DNA of 64,000 bases from Fulvimonas sp. R45 (GTDB lineage: Bacteria > Pseudomonadota > Gammaproteobacteria > Xanthomonadales > Rhodanobacteraceae), in contig NZ_JASERU010000005.1 of assembly GCF_030504985.1 (NCBI RefSeq), positions 1 to 64,000 on the forward strand, written 5' to 3'. Under the pieces are notes generated by a model. The model saw only the letters and a list, made by a program, of their open reading frames with translations, was not told the DNA's origin and ran no database searches. Positions 52,441 through 60,542 of this stretch are shown here, piece by piece (position 1 is the first letter of the stretch; every line of letters begins with the position of its first letter). Position numbers and translations under genes: made by a program.

Positions 52441-52620
52441 AGGTCTGTCCCGCTCCGCTTCCTCTCCCCTTCGGGGAGAGGATCGAGGTGAGGGGCGGGT
52501 GCTCGCGAAAGCGCGTCAAGAACGGAGCTCGGGGCAAGAGTGGCCCCTCACCCCTCACCCCCAGTCTCCTTCGACAGGCTCAGGACAGCGCTCCCCCCGG
52601 CGGGGAGAGGGAGCAAAGCC

Positions 52621-53406
52621 TTACGGCGAGGGCGTACCCGGCACTGCCACGCTGGCGGCGGGCGCCGGCGCCGCGTCGGCGCCCGGTGGGGGCAACACGA
52701 GCTGAGGGTTGGCCTGCTGCTTCTCCAGCTCGCTGATGCGCTGCTTCATCGCATCGAGCTGGCTGCTGGTGCTGCGCAGGTCCGCGCTCAGCGTCACCGC
52801 CTGCTGCTTGGCCTGCTGCTGCGCGGTCGCCACCTGACGGGCCTGCTGCTGCTGGTAGCTGGCGTCCTGCTGCAGGTTCTGCAGGTGTTCGCGATTCAGC
52901 GCGATCAGGTGCTCGGCGTAGGCGTTGCCGGCCTGCAGGCGGATGGTGTCGATGTCCACCTGGGCCAGCTTCTGGGTCTGCCCGGCGAAGCTGAGGTACA
53001 GGCTTTCCGCGGTCTCGTAGGAATCGGTCTGGATCACGCGCCAGAACTGCTTGCCGTGGAACAGCGCCACGTAATAGCTCAGCTTGTCGGTCTGGAACAG
53101 CAGGCTGGCGCCGTAGGTGGCGTTGTAGGTGGTGCGCAGCTCGGTGAGCTGGTGGCTGTCGATCAGCTGCTGCAGGTTGGCCACCGTGGCGCTGGGCGGC
53201 GCGCCGCTGTCGCCGGCCGAGGGCAGCGGCGCGGACGGAGCCGCGGCTTCAGTGGCAGGGGCGGCTGCGGGCGTGGCCGTCGAGGGCGCGGCATGCGACC
53301 AGAACGGCGAGGACGCGCAGGCCGACAGGGCCACGCATGCCAGTGCCGTCGCGATGGCCAGTGCCACGTGGCGCCGAGGGCCCGCGCTGCGAGTCGTTCG
53401 ATTCAT
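52621..53406 (-). CDS. DUF2968-type coiled-coil lipoprotein
   Basis: A 261-residue protein with a lipoprotein signal (LSAC, Cys about 30). An Ala/Pro/Ser-rich linker precedes a region like DUF2968: TYNATYGASLLFQTDKLSYYVALFHGKQFWRVIQT, then a long Gln-rich coiled coil (HLIALNREHLQNLQQDASYQQQQ...). Probably periplasmic. It lies 138 bp after the tadG-like gene on the same strand, perhaps the last gene of that cluster. The ATG at 53415 is an alternative start. Confidence 0.7.
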   Translation of the reverse strand: MNRTTRSAGPRRHVALAIATALACVALSACASSPFWSHAAPSTATPAAAPATEAAAPSAPLPSAGDSGAPPSATVANLQQLIDSHQLTELRTTYNATYGASLLFQTDKLSYYVALFHGKQFWRVIQTDSYETAESLYLSFAGQTQKLAQVDIDTIRLQAGNAYAEHLIALNREHLQNLQQDASYQQQQARQVATAQQQAKQQAVTLSADLRSTSSQLDAMKQRISELEKQQANPQLVLPPPGADAAPAPAASVAVPGTPSP

Positions 53407-53544
53407 CCCCTGCATCCCCTTGAGTTGCGTTCGGTCCGGACTGCCCTGCGCATGCCGGCGCATCCCTGGCCGCAGCGTAACCCCATGAAGTCTAAAGGCA
53501 GCAGGCCCGGGGTCAAGGGGCGGGGCTGTGACGGGTGGAGCAGG

Positions 53545-55599
53545 TCAGTAGACAAGCTGGGCGCCGTGGCATTGGAGGGATTGGAGATTGACGTCCACAC
53601 GGCCCGGATCGGAGCCGAGAAGCTGGGTCACGGTGGGCTGCAATACCTGCTCGCCGACCTGGTTCAGAAGCGGATTGAGCAGGTCGATGACTTGCGCCAG
53701 AGGTGCAAGCAAGGCGTTCGAAGCAGTGTTTTGGGCATTGACCTGCTGCGTTTGGCTCAATGCATTGGAGATAATTTGTTTGCAGCCATTAACGCTTGGA
53801 TTTGGTTTCAACAATCCAGGGTAGGTGCATCCATCGCCAGTAACTGCTCCTAATACTCCCCCGAGCAATTGACCAACGGAATTTACTAAGCCGGTGACCA
53901 AGTTGCTGAGAGCAGGCAAGAGTGCGCTGGTTTGAGATGAGATGGGCTTGCTTATTAGATCCTTTACGGCGTCAATGTGAGATTTACGGCCAGCTGGAGA
54001 GCTGTCATCAAAAGTACCGGAATTTGCCCACAGGTCGTTGACCATGGTGCCGATGTCCGGTTGCGCGGGAGCCTGGCCGTCTGCAGGAAGAGCATTTCCC
54101 AGCAGCAGATTGAGAATGCCATCCATCAGGCTGGTGACCGTGTCTCCTAGGTCGAGGTTGGCATGGATGCTGCCAGTCTCACCTTGATGAAGCGTCAGGT
54201 CACCTTGGCCGGTGATGCCTTGAATGTGGGCCGAGCCGGCAATGATGGGCGTGCCCAGGATGCTTACGAGCGTCTGGCTCTGCAGGTTCGTTTCGCACGA
54301 TTGACTGGTCGACCCGACCGAGCTGTCGTCGAGCTTGCCGACGCACAGGTTGAGCAGTGATGCCGTAGTCCTGATGGTGGCCGTCGGGTTCTGGGCATCG
54401 CCGTCGCACAAGCTGGTCAATACGCCCTTGCCGTTGGTGACATCCACGTTGATGGGAATGTCGACATTGGTGCCGACGAGGCTGAGTACGGAACCGAGCA
54501 ACGGTATGGCCGACGTATCGATATGCAGGTACACGCGAAGTTGTGCCGTATAGGCAGTGGCACCGACGCCGCCGATGGCAATCGACGGTGGTTCGATCAG
54601 CGTGACGTGCCCGGTAACGCCGGGGATGGGAATCTGCAGGTCGGCGAAGTGTTGGCTGTTAGCGACTTCCAGTCCCACATTGACCAAGTCGATGGCGCTG
54701 AGCTGGGCATTGAGGGCGGATTGGGCGTCGGCCGCATCGACGAGCGCGAACAGACCGCGCTGGGCACTGGAAGTGCCAAGCTGGATCAACGTACCGCCAG
54801 CGGCCTCTGCCTGTGCCTTGATGATGCCGAGAGCGGTCAGGGCCGCCTGCGCCAGCTTTTGCTGGCCGCCCAGATAGGCCATGGCGTCCAGCAGGTCGCC
54901 GATGCTGACCTGCTTGCCGGCAAGCACGTTGTTCATGGTGCCTACGTCGGCAATGCTGGTGACGTCGACGCACAGGCTGGCGTTTACATGGCATAGGCCG
55001 TCCAATAGACCGCTCGGCGTAACACGAAGGTTCGCGAGACCGTCGGGGCCTACCAGTGCCGTCTCATCCACGTTCAAGCCGAGCAGTTTCAGGATGCCGG
55101 GCAGGGTGCCGCTATTCTGCAACTCCAGCAATTGGGAATCGACGGAGAACGCGGCGACGGGCTGGCTGTTGATGGCCACGGCTTCCGCGCTTACGTTCGG
55201 CAAGGCTCCCGCTAGACCCCAGATCGAGGGCACCGGGCGTGTCGCGACCACCTTGACCGCATTGGGGTTGGTACCGCTCGTGCTGAAACCGTCGCTGCCG
55301 CTCTGGACCGGAGCGGTCCAGGTGCCGCAGGCGTTGGTAGCCAGCGAGCCGCCAAACTTGTTGTCCGAAGTAGCGTTGTCGCTGGCTGCGGCGGTCGCCT
55401 TGCCGCAATCGGGCAACTGCTGCGCTCCCGACAATGCCGCCAAATCCGCCACCTTCTGCGCATCGCGGTGAGCCCAATACAGATACCCCACCTCCACGAT
55501 GCCGAGGATGGTGATCAGCCCCAGCAGCATCAGCATCATGGCGACGGCCATGGAGCCGCGCTGGCGCTGGCGCACCTGACGAGAACCGGGTGCCTGCAT
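53545..55599 (-). CDS. TadG-like (TadE/G family) pilus-assembly protein
   Basis: A 684-residue protein. The N-terminal helix RQRGSMAVAMMLMLLGLITILGIVEVGYLYWAHRDAQKVADLAALSGAQ is the TadG/TadE class motif (the part up to about residue 55). The long rest is Ser/Thr/Asn/Gly-rich and periplasmic, with several cysteines (paired CDG...C, CETN, CTYP). It is coupled to the DUF3613 gene (4-bp gap). The coding region 53750-54600 is clearly poorer in GC than the neighbours. Confidence 0.8.
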   Translation of the reverse strand: MQAPGSRQVRQRQRGSMAVAMMLMLLGLITILGIVEVGYLYWAHRDAQKVADLAALSGAQQLPDCGKATAAASDNATSDNKFGGSLATNACGTWTAPVQSGSDGFSTSGTNPNAVKVVATRPVPSIWGLAGALPNVSAEAVAINSQPVAAFSVDSQLLELQNSGTLPGILKLLGLNVDETALVGPDGLANLRVTPSGLLDGLCHVNASLCVDVTSIADVGTMNNVLAGKQVSIGDLLDAMAYLGGQQKLAQAALTALGIIKAQAEAAGGTLIQLGTSSAQRGLFALVDAADAQSALNAQLSAIDLVNVGLEVANSQHFADLQIPIPGVTGHVTLIEPPSIAIGGVGATAYTAQLRVYLHIDTSAIPLLGSVLSLVGTNVDIPINVDVTNGKGVLTSLCDGDAQNPTATIRTTASLLNLCVGKLDDSSVGSTSQSCETNLQSQTLVSILGTPIIAGSAHIQGITGQGDLTLHQGETGSIHANLDLGDTVTSLMDGILNLLLGNALPADGQAPAQPDIGTMVNDLWANSGTFDDSSPAGRKSHIDAVKDLISKPISSQTSALLPALSNLVTGLVNSVGQLLGGVLGAVTGDGCTYPGLLKPNPSVNGCKQIISNALSQTQQVNAQNTASNALLAPLAQVIDLLNPLLNQVGEQVLQPTVTQLLGSDPGRVDVNLQSLQCHGAQLVY

Positions 55600-55603
55600 G
55601 GCG

Positions 55604-56065
55604 TTATCTCCCGTTGCCGTTGCTTCCGTTCTTGCCCACGGTGGTTTCGAAGAATTCGGGGATGGGGTGGTTGAAGCTCTGCAGGTAGCGGCGGTAGCTG
55701 GCGGTGGCCTCGTCGCCGAGCATCGGCAGGGCGTGGCCGGCCTGGCTGCCGTCGGCCTGCAGGCGCAGGAGCTGACGGGTGACGGAGCCGATGTCGCCGG
55801 CGTCGGCGGACATGGGCGCCACGGCTTCGGCCGGCGCGGGCGGCGGCGGAAGCGCCTGCGGCGCCGGATCGGCGGCGGCGGTGGCCGGGAGCGGCGCCGG
55901 CGCGGCAGGTGCCGGCGCGGGCATCGGCGCCGGGGCGGGCGTGGTGGCCGGCGCGCGGCCGTCCATCATGTGGCCGGTGATCGGGGTCTGCTGCGCGGCG
56001 GCGGGCAGGGCCAGCGCCAGGCCGAGCGCGGCAAGCAGGGCGACGGGACGGGCGGGCAGGTTCAT
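55604..56065 (-). CDS. DUF3613 protein of tad locus
   Basis: A 153-residue exported protein: signal peptide (cleavage after AAAQ, about 25), a long Ala/Pro repeat, then the conserved end VTRQLLRLQADGSQAGHALPMLGDEATASYRRYLQSFNHPIPEFF (about residues 95-140). That tail is the DUF3613 signature, linked to tad clusters in Beta/Gammaproteobacteria. Start overlaps the tadD stop (ATGA). Confidence 0.8.
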   Translation of the reverse strand: MNLPARPVALLAALGLALALPAAAQQTPITGHMMDGRAPATTPAPAPMPAPAPAAPAPLPATAAADPAPQALPPPPAPAEAVAPMSADAGDIGSVTRQLLRLQADGSQAGHALPMLGDEATASYRRYLQSFNHPIPEFFETTVGKNGSNGNGR

Positions 56066-57042
56066 GGGTTGACCTCGCGGTTCGCGGGTGGATTGCCGAA
56101 GCGGTCGAGTACGCCGCCGGGAATGCCGGTGATCTCGTTGGGCACCGGCACGTGGCGGGGATAGGCGTGCGACGCCGTCGTGCCGGCGGCGGACGCGGGG
56201 ATGGATGCCCTGGAAGCGGCGGCGACGGTCCGGGACGCCATCGCGGTGCGCAGCTGCAGGGCCATGCGGTACACGGCGTCGCGGGTGGCCTGCGGCAGCT
56301 TGGCGCCCTGCATGAGCGCGTCGGCGCGTTGCGGCTGGTTGGCCAGGATGGCCCACAGCGCGAGGTTGGAGATGGCCTTGATGTCGCCGGGCGCGAGCTG
56401 CGCGGCCTTGGACAGCGGCTCGCGCGCGGCGTCGACCTGGCCGGCGCGCAGGCGCGCGTAACCCAGGTCGCTGAGGTAGGCGGGGTTGATCGGTTCCAGT
56501 TGTACGGCCTGGACGAGCGCCTGCTCGGCGTCGGCCTGCCGGCCGGCGGCGGCGGCGATCAGGCCCAGCCCGTGCCACGCGGCGGCGGCCTGGTCGCCGT
56601 GCAGCAGGCCGCGGTAGATCGGCGTGGCGGCGTCGCCCTGGCCGGTCTCGCGCAGCGCATCGGCCTGCAGGCGGCGCAGTTCCGGCGAGTCGCCGTAGCG
56701 CAGGCGGTAGGCGTCGATGTGCGCCAGCGAGGCGTAGTACGCGCCCTGCTGCTGCATCTTGCGGATGAGCTGGAGGTAGACGTCCTTGTTGTCGTGCGGC
56801 GAGGTGCCCGGTTCCACCAGGCTGGGCGCGGCGGCGGCGTGGTTGGGGTAGCCGCTGTGGATGCCGCAGGCGGCGAGGAGCAGGGTGGTGGCGAGGAGGA
56901 TGGCGTTGCGGCCTCCTCCCCCTGCGTGCAGGGGGAGGTCGGGAGGGGGTAGGCGGGGTTGCGTCGAGGTTGGGTGACCCCTCCCCAGCCCTCCCCTGCC
57001 AACAGGGGAGGGAGAGTGCGGCGTGTGGCGGAGCGTGCGCAT
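56062..57042 (-). CDS. tadD: TadD-like TPR lipoprotein with REP-encoded N-terminus
   Basis: A 326-residue protein. Lipobox LAAC puts the lipidated Cys at residue 59, unusually deep. Then TPR repeats (about 90-230: LADALRETGQGDAATPIYRG, GLGLIAAAAGRQADAEQALVQ, LGYARLRAGQVDAAREPLSKA). TadD is an outer-membrane lipoprotein needed for secretin assembly. Residues 9-44 are Pro/Gly-rich and come from a 98-bp REP pair. No ATG or GTG lies between the REP and the hydrophobic core, so translation must pass through it or use another codon. Confidence 0.85.
   Translation of the reverse strand: MRTLRHTPHSPSPVGRGGLGRGHPTSTQPRLPPPDLPLHAGGGGRNAILLATTLLLAACGIHSGYPNHAAAAPSLVEPGTSPHDNKDVYLQLIRKMQQQGAYYASLAHIDAYRLRYGDSPELRRLQADALRETGQGDAATPIYRGLLHGDQAAAAWHGLGLIAAAAGRQADAEQALVQAVQLEPINPAYLSDLGYARLRAGQVDAAREPLSKAAQLAPGDIKAISNLALWAILANQPQRADALMQGAKLPQATRDAVYRMALQLRTAMASRTVAAASRASIPASAAGTTASHAYPRHVPVPNEITGIPGGVLDRFGNPPANREVNP
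56915..57012. repeat. 98-bp paired REP element inside tadD
   Basis: CCTCCCCCTGC/GCAGGGGGAGG and CCCTCCCCTG/CAGGGGAGGG palindromes at the two ends, with GGGAGGGGGT and ACCCCTCCCC inside, in the same layout and length as 28443-28540. Only the central 25-30 bp differ. Confidence 0.85.
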
Positions 57043-57043
57043 G

Positions 57044-57994
57044 TCAGTGCCCCCCGAGCTTGGACATCGTGCCGATCAGCGAGACCACGGCGGGGCCGGC
57101 CAGCACCAGCATCAGCGCGGGAAGCAGGGTGAGCATCATCACCACGGTCATCTTCACCGACAGCTTGCCGGTCTTCTCCTTCATGGTCATCTTGCGCTGC
57201 TCGCGCAGGCGCTCGGCGAACTGGCGCAGCGGCTCCTGCACCGCGCCGCCGTGCTCGTGCACCTGCACGATCACCTGCACCAGGCTGCGCAGGTCGTCGT
57301 TGTCGAACGACTCGGCCAGGCGCCGCAGCGACTGCGCCCGCGGGCGGCCGTGCATGTAGGCGGTGTTGGCGTCGCGCAGTTCGCGGCCCAGCACGGGCAG
57401 CACGGTGGGGAAGCGCTCGGCGATGGTCTGCAGGCTCTGGTCCATGCTGAAGCCCACGCCCTGGAACAGGCGCAGCAAGTCGATCAGCAGCGGCAGCTCG
57501 TCGGTGGCCTGCCGGCGCAGGCGCTCGGCCCAGGCGCTCAGCACGAACTTCGGCAGCAGCACGCCGGCGGCCAGGCCGGCCGCCAGTTCGGCCGCCGCCT
57601 TGACGCCGCTTGGGCGCAGCCACAGCGCCACGACCACCGGCAGCAGCAGGGCCAGCACCAGGCGCAGGCCGAGGTAGGTGGCGCGGCCGGCGGCGGTGTT
57701 GCGGTTGGCCTGGTCCAGCAGCAGGCGGTCTTCCGGCGCCAGCAGCGCCTTGCCCAGGCCGCCGTGTTCGAAGCGGCGGCCGATGGCCTGCAGCGCGTCG
57801 AGCACGCGCCGACGCAGGCTGCGGGTGTCGCGTTCGTCGGGGGGCAGGGCCAGCGGCTGGTGCTGCAGGGCACGTTCCATCACCTGCGCCTGCTGGCGGT
57901 CGCTGCGGTAGCGCGCGAGCGCGCCCAGCGCGAGCACCAGCACGCCGAGCGCCAGCGCGACCAGGGCCAGGACGAGCAGGGCCGCGGCGCTCAC
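57044..57994 (-). CDS. tadC: TadC-like inner-membrane platform protein
   Basis: A 316-residue T2SF (GspF) protein. Helices at the N-terminus (3-25), about 115-150, and the C-terminal pair (MTVVMMLTLLPALMLVL, AGPAVVSLIG); domain core ELPLLIDLLRLFQGVGFSMDQSLQTIAERFP, and LRDANTAYMHGRPRAQSLRRLAE. A GTG start overlaps the tadB stop by 4 nt. It would support the Flp pilus motor with TadB. Confidence 0.88.
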   Translation of the reverse strand: MSAAALLVLALVALALGVLVLALGALARYRSDRQQAQVMERALQHQPLALPPDERDTRSLRRRVLDALQAIGRRFEHGGLGKALLAPEDRLLLDQANRNTAAGRATYLGLRLVLALLLPVVVALWLRPSGVKAAAELAAGLAAGVLLPKFVLSAWAERLRRQATDELPLLIDLLRLFQGVGFSMDQSLQTIAERFPTVLPVLGRELRDANTAYMHGRPRAQSLRRLAESFDNDDLRSLVQVIVQVHEHGGAVQEPLRQFAERLREQRKMTMKEKTGKLSVKMTVVMMLTLLPALMLVLAGPAVVSLIGTMSKLGGH

Positions 57995-58914
57995 AGCGAC
58001 TTCGCCAGCCGGTACAGCAGGAAGCCGCCCAGCAGTTCCAGCGCCAGCGCGACGAGCAGGATCTTGTGGCCCAGCGGCTGGTGGAACATCGGGTTGAAGA
58101 ACTGCGGATTCATCAGGGTCATGAAGGTGGCCACCACCACCGGCAGCAGGCCGAGCACCCAGGCGGACATGCGCGTCTCGGAGGTGATCGCGCGCAGTTC
58201 CTGCTGCGCCTGTTCCAGGTCGCGCATGAAGTCGCTCATGCGCTGCAGGATCTGGTCGGCGCGACCGCCCATGCGCATGCCGGTGCCCAGCACCACGTGC
58301 AGCAGTTCCAGCGCGTGCAGCCGGTAGGGACGCGCGGCCAGTTGCAGCGCGCGGTCCAGGTCGTGGCCGGCGCGCACGGAACTCGTCGCGCGGTCGAGCA
58401 CCGCGCGCAGCGGCATCTGCACCGAGCTGGCGGTGACCTGGAAGGCCATCGGCAGGCTGTTGCCGATGCTGGCAAGGCGCACCATGCCGTCGAGGAAGTC
58501 CGGCAGCTGGCGCAGGATCTGCTTCTGCTGCTTCTCGATGCGTGCGCGCAGCCACAGCCACACTGCGGCGGCGTACAGCGCCAGCATCACCGGGAAGGCC
58601 CAGGCGGTGCCGATGCGCCAGGCGGCCAGCGCGGCCAGCACCACGCCGGAGACGCCCACCAGCAAGGGCACGCGCAGGCCGGGCGGCAGGCCCGCGCGCA
58701 GGCACAGGGCGTCGGTGGGCAGGCCGTCGCGCACGCGCGGCAGGCCCGGCGCCGGCGCCGGCATGGGTGGCGCGTGGGGCATGCCGCCCAGGCTCCGTTC
58801 CACCCGCGCGAGGCTGCGGCGCTGCTGCTCGCGCGCGGCGGAGCCCCACCACAATTCGACGGCGGCGGCGAGCGCCAGCATCACCAGGCTGAGCAGGGCC
58901 AGCGCCTGGATCAC
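57991..58914 (-). CDS. tadB: TadB-like inner-membrane platform protein
   Basis: A 307-residue T2SF-domain protein. Hydrophobic helices at 2-22, about 80-115 and the C-terminal two (AWVLGLLPVVVATFMTL, ILLVALALELLGGFLLY). Core: LRQLPDFLDGMVRLASIGNSLPMAFQVTA, GTGMRMGGRADQILQRMSDFMRD. A GTG start overlaps the tadA stop (GTGA). Confidence 0.88.
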   Translation of the reverse strand: MIQALALLSLVMLALAAAVELWWGSAAREQQRRSLARVERSLGGMPHAPPMPAPAPGLPRVRDGLPTDALCLRAGLPPGLRVPLLVGVSGVVLAALAAWRIGTAWAFPVMLALYAAAVWLWLRARIEKQQKQILRQLPDFLDGMVRLASIGNSLPMAFQVTASSVQMPLRAVLDRATSSVRAGHDLDRALQLAARPYRLHALELLHVVLGTGMRMGGRADQILQRMSDFMRDLEQAQQELRAITSETRMSAWVLGLLPVVVATFMTLMNPQFFNPMFHQPLGHKILLVALALELLGGFLLYRLAKSL

Positions 58915-60278
58915 GGCAGCACCCCGCCGGCGTCGCGCAGGAACTGGCGGAACTGTTCCAGCTTGTGCGTGTGCGGATGGAAGCCCAGGCCCGGCCAGCG
59001 GTCGTGCTCCTTGCCGTCCATGTCCACGAAGGTCTCGTGGCGGTACATCTCCTGCGTGGTGATGATGTTGTCGCCCACGCCGGTGACCTCGGTGATGGAG
59101 GCGATCACGCGGCGGCCGCTGCTGAGACGGGCGATCTGCACGATGAAGTCGATCGCGCTGGCGATCTGGCGGCGCAGGCTGTTCTCGCTGCCCTGGAAGC
59201 CGGCGAAGCCGGACAGCATCTCCAGCCGGTACAGCGCGTCGCGGGGGGAGTTGGCGTGGATGGTGGACATCGAGCCGTCGTGGCCGGTGTTCATCGCCTG
59301 CATCATCTCCAGCACCTCGGCGCCGCGCACCTCGCCCACGATGATGCGGTCGGGCCGCATGCGCAGGCTGTTGCGGACCAGGTCGCGGATGCCCACCGCG
59401 CCGCCGCCGTCGAAGCCGCCCAGGCGGCTTTCCAGGCGCACCACGTGCGGATGGTTGAGCGACAGCTCGGCGGTGTCCTCGATGGTGATGACGCGCTCGT
59501 TCTGCGGGATGAAGCTGGCCAGCGCGTTGAGCAGCGAGGTCTTGCCCGAGCTGGTGCCGCCCGAGATCATGATGTTGCAGCGGCCCAGCACCGCGGCCTG
59601 CAGCAGGGCGCGGATGGCCTTGTCGAAGGTGCCGCGCGCAAGCAGCTCGTCGGGGGTGAACGGGTCCTTGCGGAACTTGCGGATGGACACGCTGGGGCCG
59701 GTGACCGACAGCGGCTCGATGATCGCGTTGAGGCGGCCGCCGTTGGGCAGGCGCGCGTCCACCATCGGGTTGGATTCGTCCAGCCGCCGCCCCAGCGGCG
59801 CCAGGATGCGCCGCACGATGCGCAGCAGGTGGCGGGTGTCGCTGAAGCGCACGCCCGGCTCGCGCTGCAGCACGCCGCCGCGCGAGACGTACACGTCCTC
59901 GTGGCCGTTGATCAGGATGTCCTCGACCTCGGGGTCGGTGAGCAGGTCGTCCAGCGGGCCGAAGCCGGTCAGCTCCTTCACCAGCGCGGTGGCGACCTTG
60001 CGCATCTCGGTCTCGTTCACCGGGATGCGCCACTCCTGCACGAAGCCGGCGGTCTCGGCCTCCACGTACTTGACCACGGTGTCCTGCGCCCACGAGCCGA
60101 TGTCCAGGCGCTGGTCCTCGATGCGGTTGAGCAGGAACTCGTGCGCCGCCGACAACACGTCGTGGAAGTGCTGGGTCTGCTCGAACGGAATGTCCGGCCC
60201 GTCCATGCGCGGCGTGGCTTCGACGCGCTTCAGCGCGGCGGACAGGCGGGTGCCGGTCGGGTTCATGGTGTCTTCCAT
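58911..60278 (-). CDS. tadA: TadA/CpaF family ATPase
   Basis: A 455-residue secretion ATPase powering Flp pilus assembly. Walker A GGTSSGKTS near residue 250, Asp box TIEDTAEL, Walker B RPDRIIVGEVRG, His box MSTIHANS. The N-terminal domain (FGPLDDLLTDPEVEDILINGHEDVYV) is CpaF-like. SD GGGGGAGG 6 nt before the ATG. A MITE-like element begins 17 bp upstream of the start. Confidence 0.95.
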   Translation of the reverse strand: MEDTMNPTGTRLSAALKRVEATPRMDGPDIPFEQTQHFHDVLSAAHEFLLNRIEDQRLDIGSWAQDTVVKYVEAETAGFVQEWRIPVNETEMRKVATALVKELTGFGPLDDLLTDPEVEDILINGHEDVYVSRGGVLQREPGVRFSDTRHLLRIVRRILAPLGRRLDESNPMVDARLPNGGRLNAIIEPLSVTGPSVSIRKFRKDPFTPDELLARGTFDKAIRALLQAAVLGRCNIMISGGTSSGKTSLLNALASFIPQNERVITIEDTAELSLNHPHVVRLESRLGGFDGGGAVGIRDLVRNSLRMRPDRIIVGEVRGAEVLEMMQAMNTGHDGSMSTIHANSPRDALYRLEMLSGFAGFQGSENSLRRQIASAIDFIVQIARLSSGRRVIASITEVTGVGDNIITTQEMYRHETFVDMDGKEHDRWPGLGFHPHTHKLEQFRQFLRDAGGVLP

Positions 60279-60294
60279 CGGGGACCTCCCCCAA

Positions 60295-60542
60295 GAGCCT
60301 GGTCATGATCTCCAAGCGCCCCGTGCCGGAAGCTCGCGCGCAGGCCAAGGAAGAACGAAGGAGTGGACGTCCGTTCACGACTGGGTGACGACGACGCGAT
60401 ACGGGCGGGCGAACCCGGCCCAGGTGGATATCTCCGGACGGCCCGCATGTGGTTGCGCAATCCCGCAGGCGCAGCGCCAGCCGCCGCCATGCGGCGGCCG
60501 TTCGACGATGGCAGGGGATGCCTGGAGATCATGGCCGGGCTC
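60295..60542. repeat. MITE-like element, copy 5 (248 bp, in the tad operon)
   Basis: Ends GAGCCTGGTCATGATCTCC and inverted GGAGATCATGGCCGGGCTC, both diverged from the other copies; flanks CAA and TGA do not match. The core AGGCCAAGGAAGAACGAAGG and GACGTCCGTTCACGACTGGG is clearly related; the inner half has diverged. It separates tadZ from tadA and includes the last codons of tadZ. Confidence 0.75.
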
